This document shows positions 63,387 to 64,000 of a stretch of DNA of 64,000 nt, piece by piece. This DNA comes from Rhodococcus qingshengii JCM 15477. Lineage in GTDB: Bacteria; Actinomycetota; Actinomycetes; Mycobacteriales; Mycobacteriaceae. The notes beneath the pieces are model-generated. The model was not told the DNA's origin, searched no databases, and was given only the letters and a program-made list of their open reading frames with translations. The stretch lies in NCBI RefSeq assembly GCF_023221595.1, contig NZ_CP096563.1, forward strand, positions 2,524,501 through 2,588,500, written 5' to 3'. Numbering within the stretch: position 1 is the stretch's first letter; every line of letters begins with the position of its first letter. The translations under genes and the position numbers were made by a program.

Positions 63387-64000
63387 TCAGCTCATGTTGC
63401 CGAGCACATTGCCCAGGACGCCGCTGATGACATTGGTCATCGACCCCTGCGGGTCGGTCAGGGAGCCGAATACCTGGCCCGATCCGGAGTTGAGCGAGCC
63501 GAAGCCCATGTCTTCGAGGCTTCCGGCGCCGGCCTCGACGGGGTTCGGCTGCCGGATGGTGACACACACGCCCATCGGATTGATGTCCCAGTCGCCCGCC
63601 GCCAGCACAATGTTGGTGCCGGCGCCGCTGTCGAGCTGAGAGCCGACAACTGCGTTATCGGGAACCTTGTAGGTGGTCTCCAATGCGATGATGCCGCCAC
63701 CAGCAGTGGTCCATCCGCCGCCCTTTGCCACCACGGAGTTGTTGCCGACGACGACGGTCTTGGTGACGTCGTCCCACTTCTGGTCGCCGATAAGCCATTT
63801 GACGTTCAGGCGAGCCTTGACCAGCTGGAATCCTGCCGGGTGGAAATCGCGGATCTGATTGACGAGTGCTCCCGAACCGGAAACCTTTGTCAGGTAGGTG
63901 ACCGTCTGTCCCGGGGCGACCTTGCCGTCGCCGACAACCTCCTTGCTGACGGTGTACGGCGTCCCGAGGGAACCGGCCCAACTGTCGGTGGCCGACTGGT
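63387..64000 (-). CDS. Secreted Ig-like-domain protein, partial (5' end outside window)
   Basis: The minus-strand frame is open from the window end (first full codon at 63998) to the stop at 63387, giving at least 204 aa. Internal starts such as GTG 63734 are not needed. The visible part is Gly/Ser/Val/Thr-rich beta structure: TPYTVSKEVVGDGKVAPGQTVTY, VSGSGALVNQIRDFHPAGFQLV and KTVVVGNNSVVAKGGGW in sections. This fits bacterial Ig-like repeats of exported surface proteins in Rhodococcus and Nocardia. The C-terminal 40 residues (SLEDMGFGSLNSGSG ... VLGNVLGNMS) are small-residue-rich and amphipathic. A signal peptide is expected upstream. Confidence 0.7.
   Translation of the reverse strand, partial: QSATDSWAGSLGTPYTVSKEVVGDGKVAPGQTVTYLTKVSGSGALVNQIRDFHPAGFQLVKARLNVKWLIGDQKWDDVTKTVVVGNNSVVAKGGGWTTAGGGIIALETTYKVPDNAVVGSQLDSGAGTNIVLAAGDWDINPMGVCVTIRQPNPVEAGAGSLEDMGFGSLNSGSGQVFGSLTDPQGSMTNVISGVLGNVLGNMS

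Noticed and set aside
63655..63981. Alternative minus-strand frame of 108 codons near the window end
   Set aside because: It overlaps the longer open frame 63387-64000, which has the hydrophobic/beta pattern of a secreted protein; the alternative is Arg/Gly-rich shadow sequence.

Overview
The window is a chromosomal segment of a mycolic-acid actinobacterium, most likely Rhodococcus (R. erythropolis/qingshengii clade). This rests on moderately high G+C, many GTG/TTG starts, four-base ATGA/GTGA overlaps, and marker genes (sepIVA, fbiD, mutT1, zinc-type L28, DUF2469). Gene order closely follows, from memory, the M. tuberculosis stretch Rv2992c to Rv2901c. The species call is inference; no rRNA is present.

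Layout. 1-6.3 kb: the 3' part of gltX followed by tRNA-Gln and tRNA-Glu, a DUF5302 protein, a split-barrel flavin/F420 protein, an IclR regulator divergent from leuCD, and hupB. 6.4-10.3 kb (minus): fbiD-ppk-mutT1. 10.5-16.9 kb: gpsA, a PLP enzyme, ddl, a convergent DUF3515 protein, thiL, a gamma-carbonic anhydrase and ung. 16.9-27.0 kb: an enoyl-CoA hydratase/isomerase, rpmB, a FakA-like kinase, recG, pyc, rsmD and coaD. 27.1-43.4 kb: sepIVA, DUF177-rpmF-rnc-mutM, OsmC, an exported beta-propeller, acyP, smc, ftsY, amt-glnK-glnD and ffh. 43.4-46.7 kb: an amidohydrolase, then rpsP-khpA-rimM-trmD.

46.7-52.9 kb is the main accessory block, lying between trmD and an lppW-like lipoprotein gene. 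It holds a DHFR-like reductase with a divergent TetR regulator, then two divergent gene pairs: a GtrA-like protein with a large YfhO/GT-C-like membrane protein, and a GT2 polyprenyl-phosphate glycosyltransferase with a WecE-type sugar aminotransferase. Together they look like a pathway that makes an amino-deoxysugar, attaches it to a lipid carrier, flips it and transfers it to a surface polymer. This is the best candidate here for an undescribed system.

52.9-59.7 kb returns to conserved order: the lppW-like lipoprotein, tex, a membrane protein, rplS, lepB, rnhB and DUF2469. 59.7-64 kb: rtcB with a small helical partner, an iron-siderophore binding lipoprotein divergent from an AraC regulator with an IdeR/DtxR-like box between them, and a secreted protein cut by the window end.

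Themes: translation and ribosome assembly, protein targeting (ffh, ftsY, lepB), DNA repair and chromosome maintenance (recG, ung, mutM, smc, hupB), nitrogen sensing (amt-glnK-glnD) and iron uptake. I found no insertion sequence, prophage, CRISPR array or rRNA.
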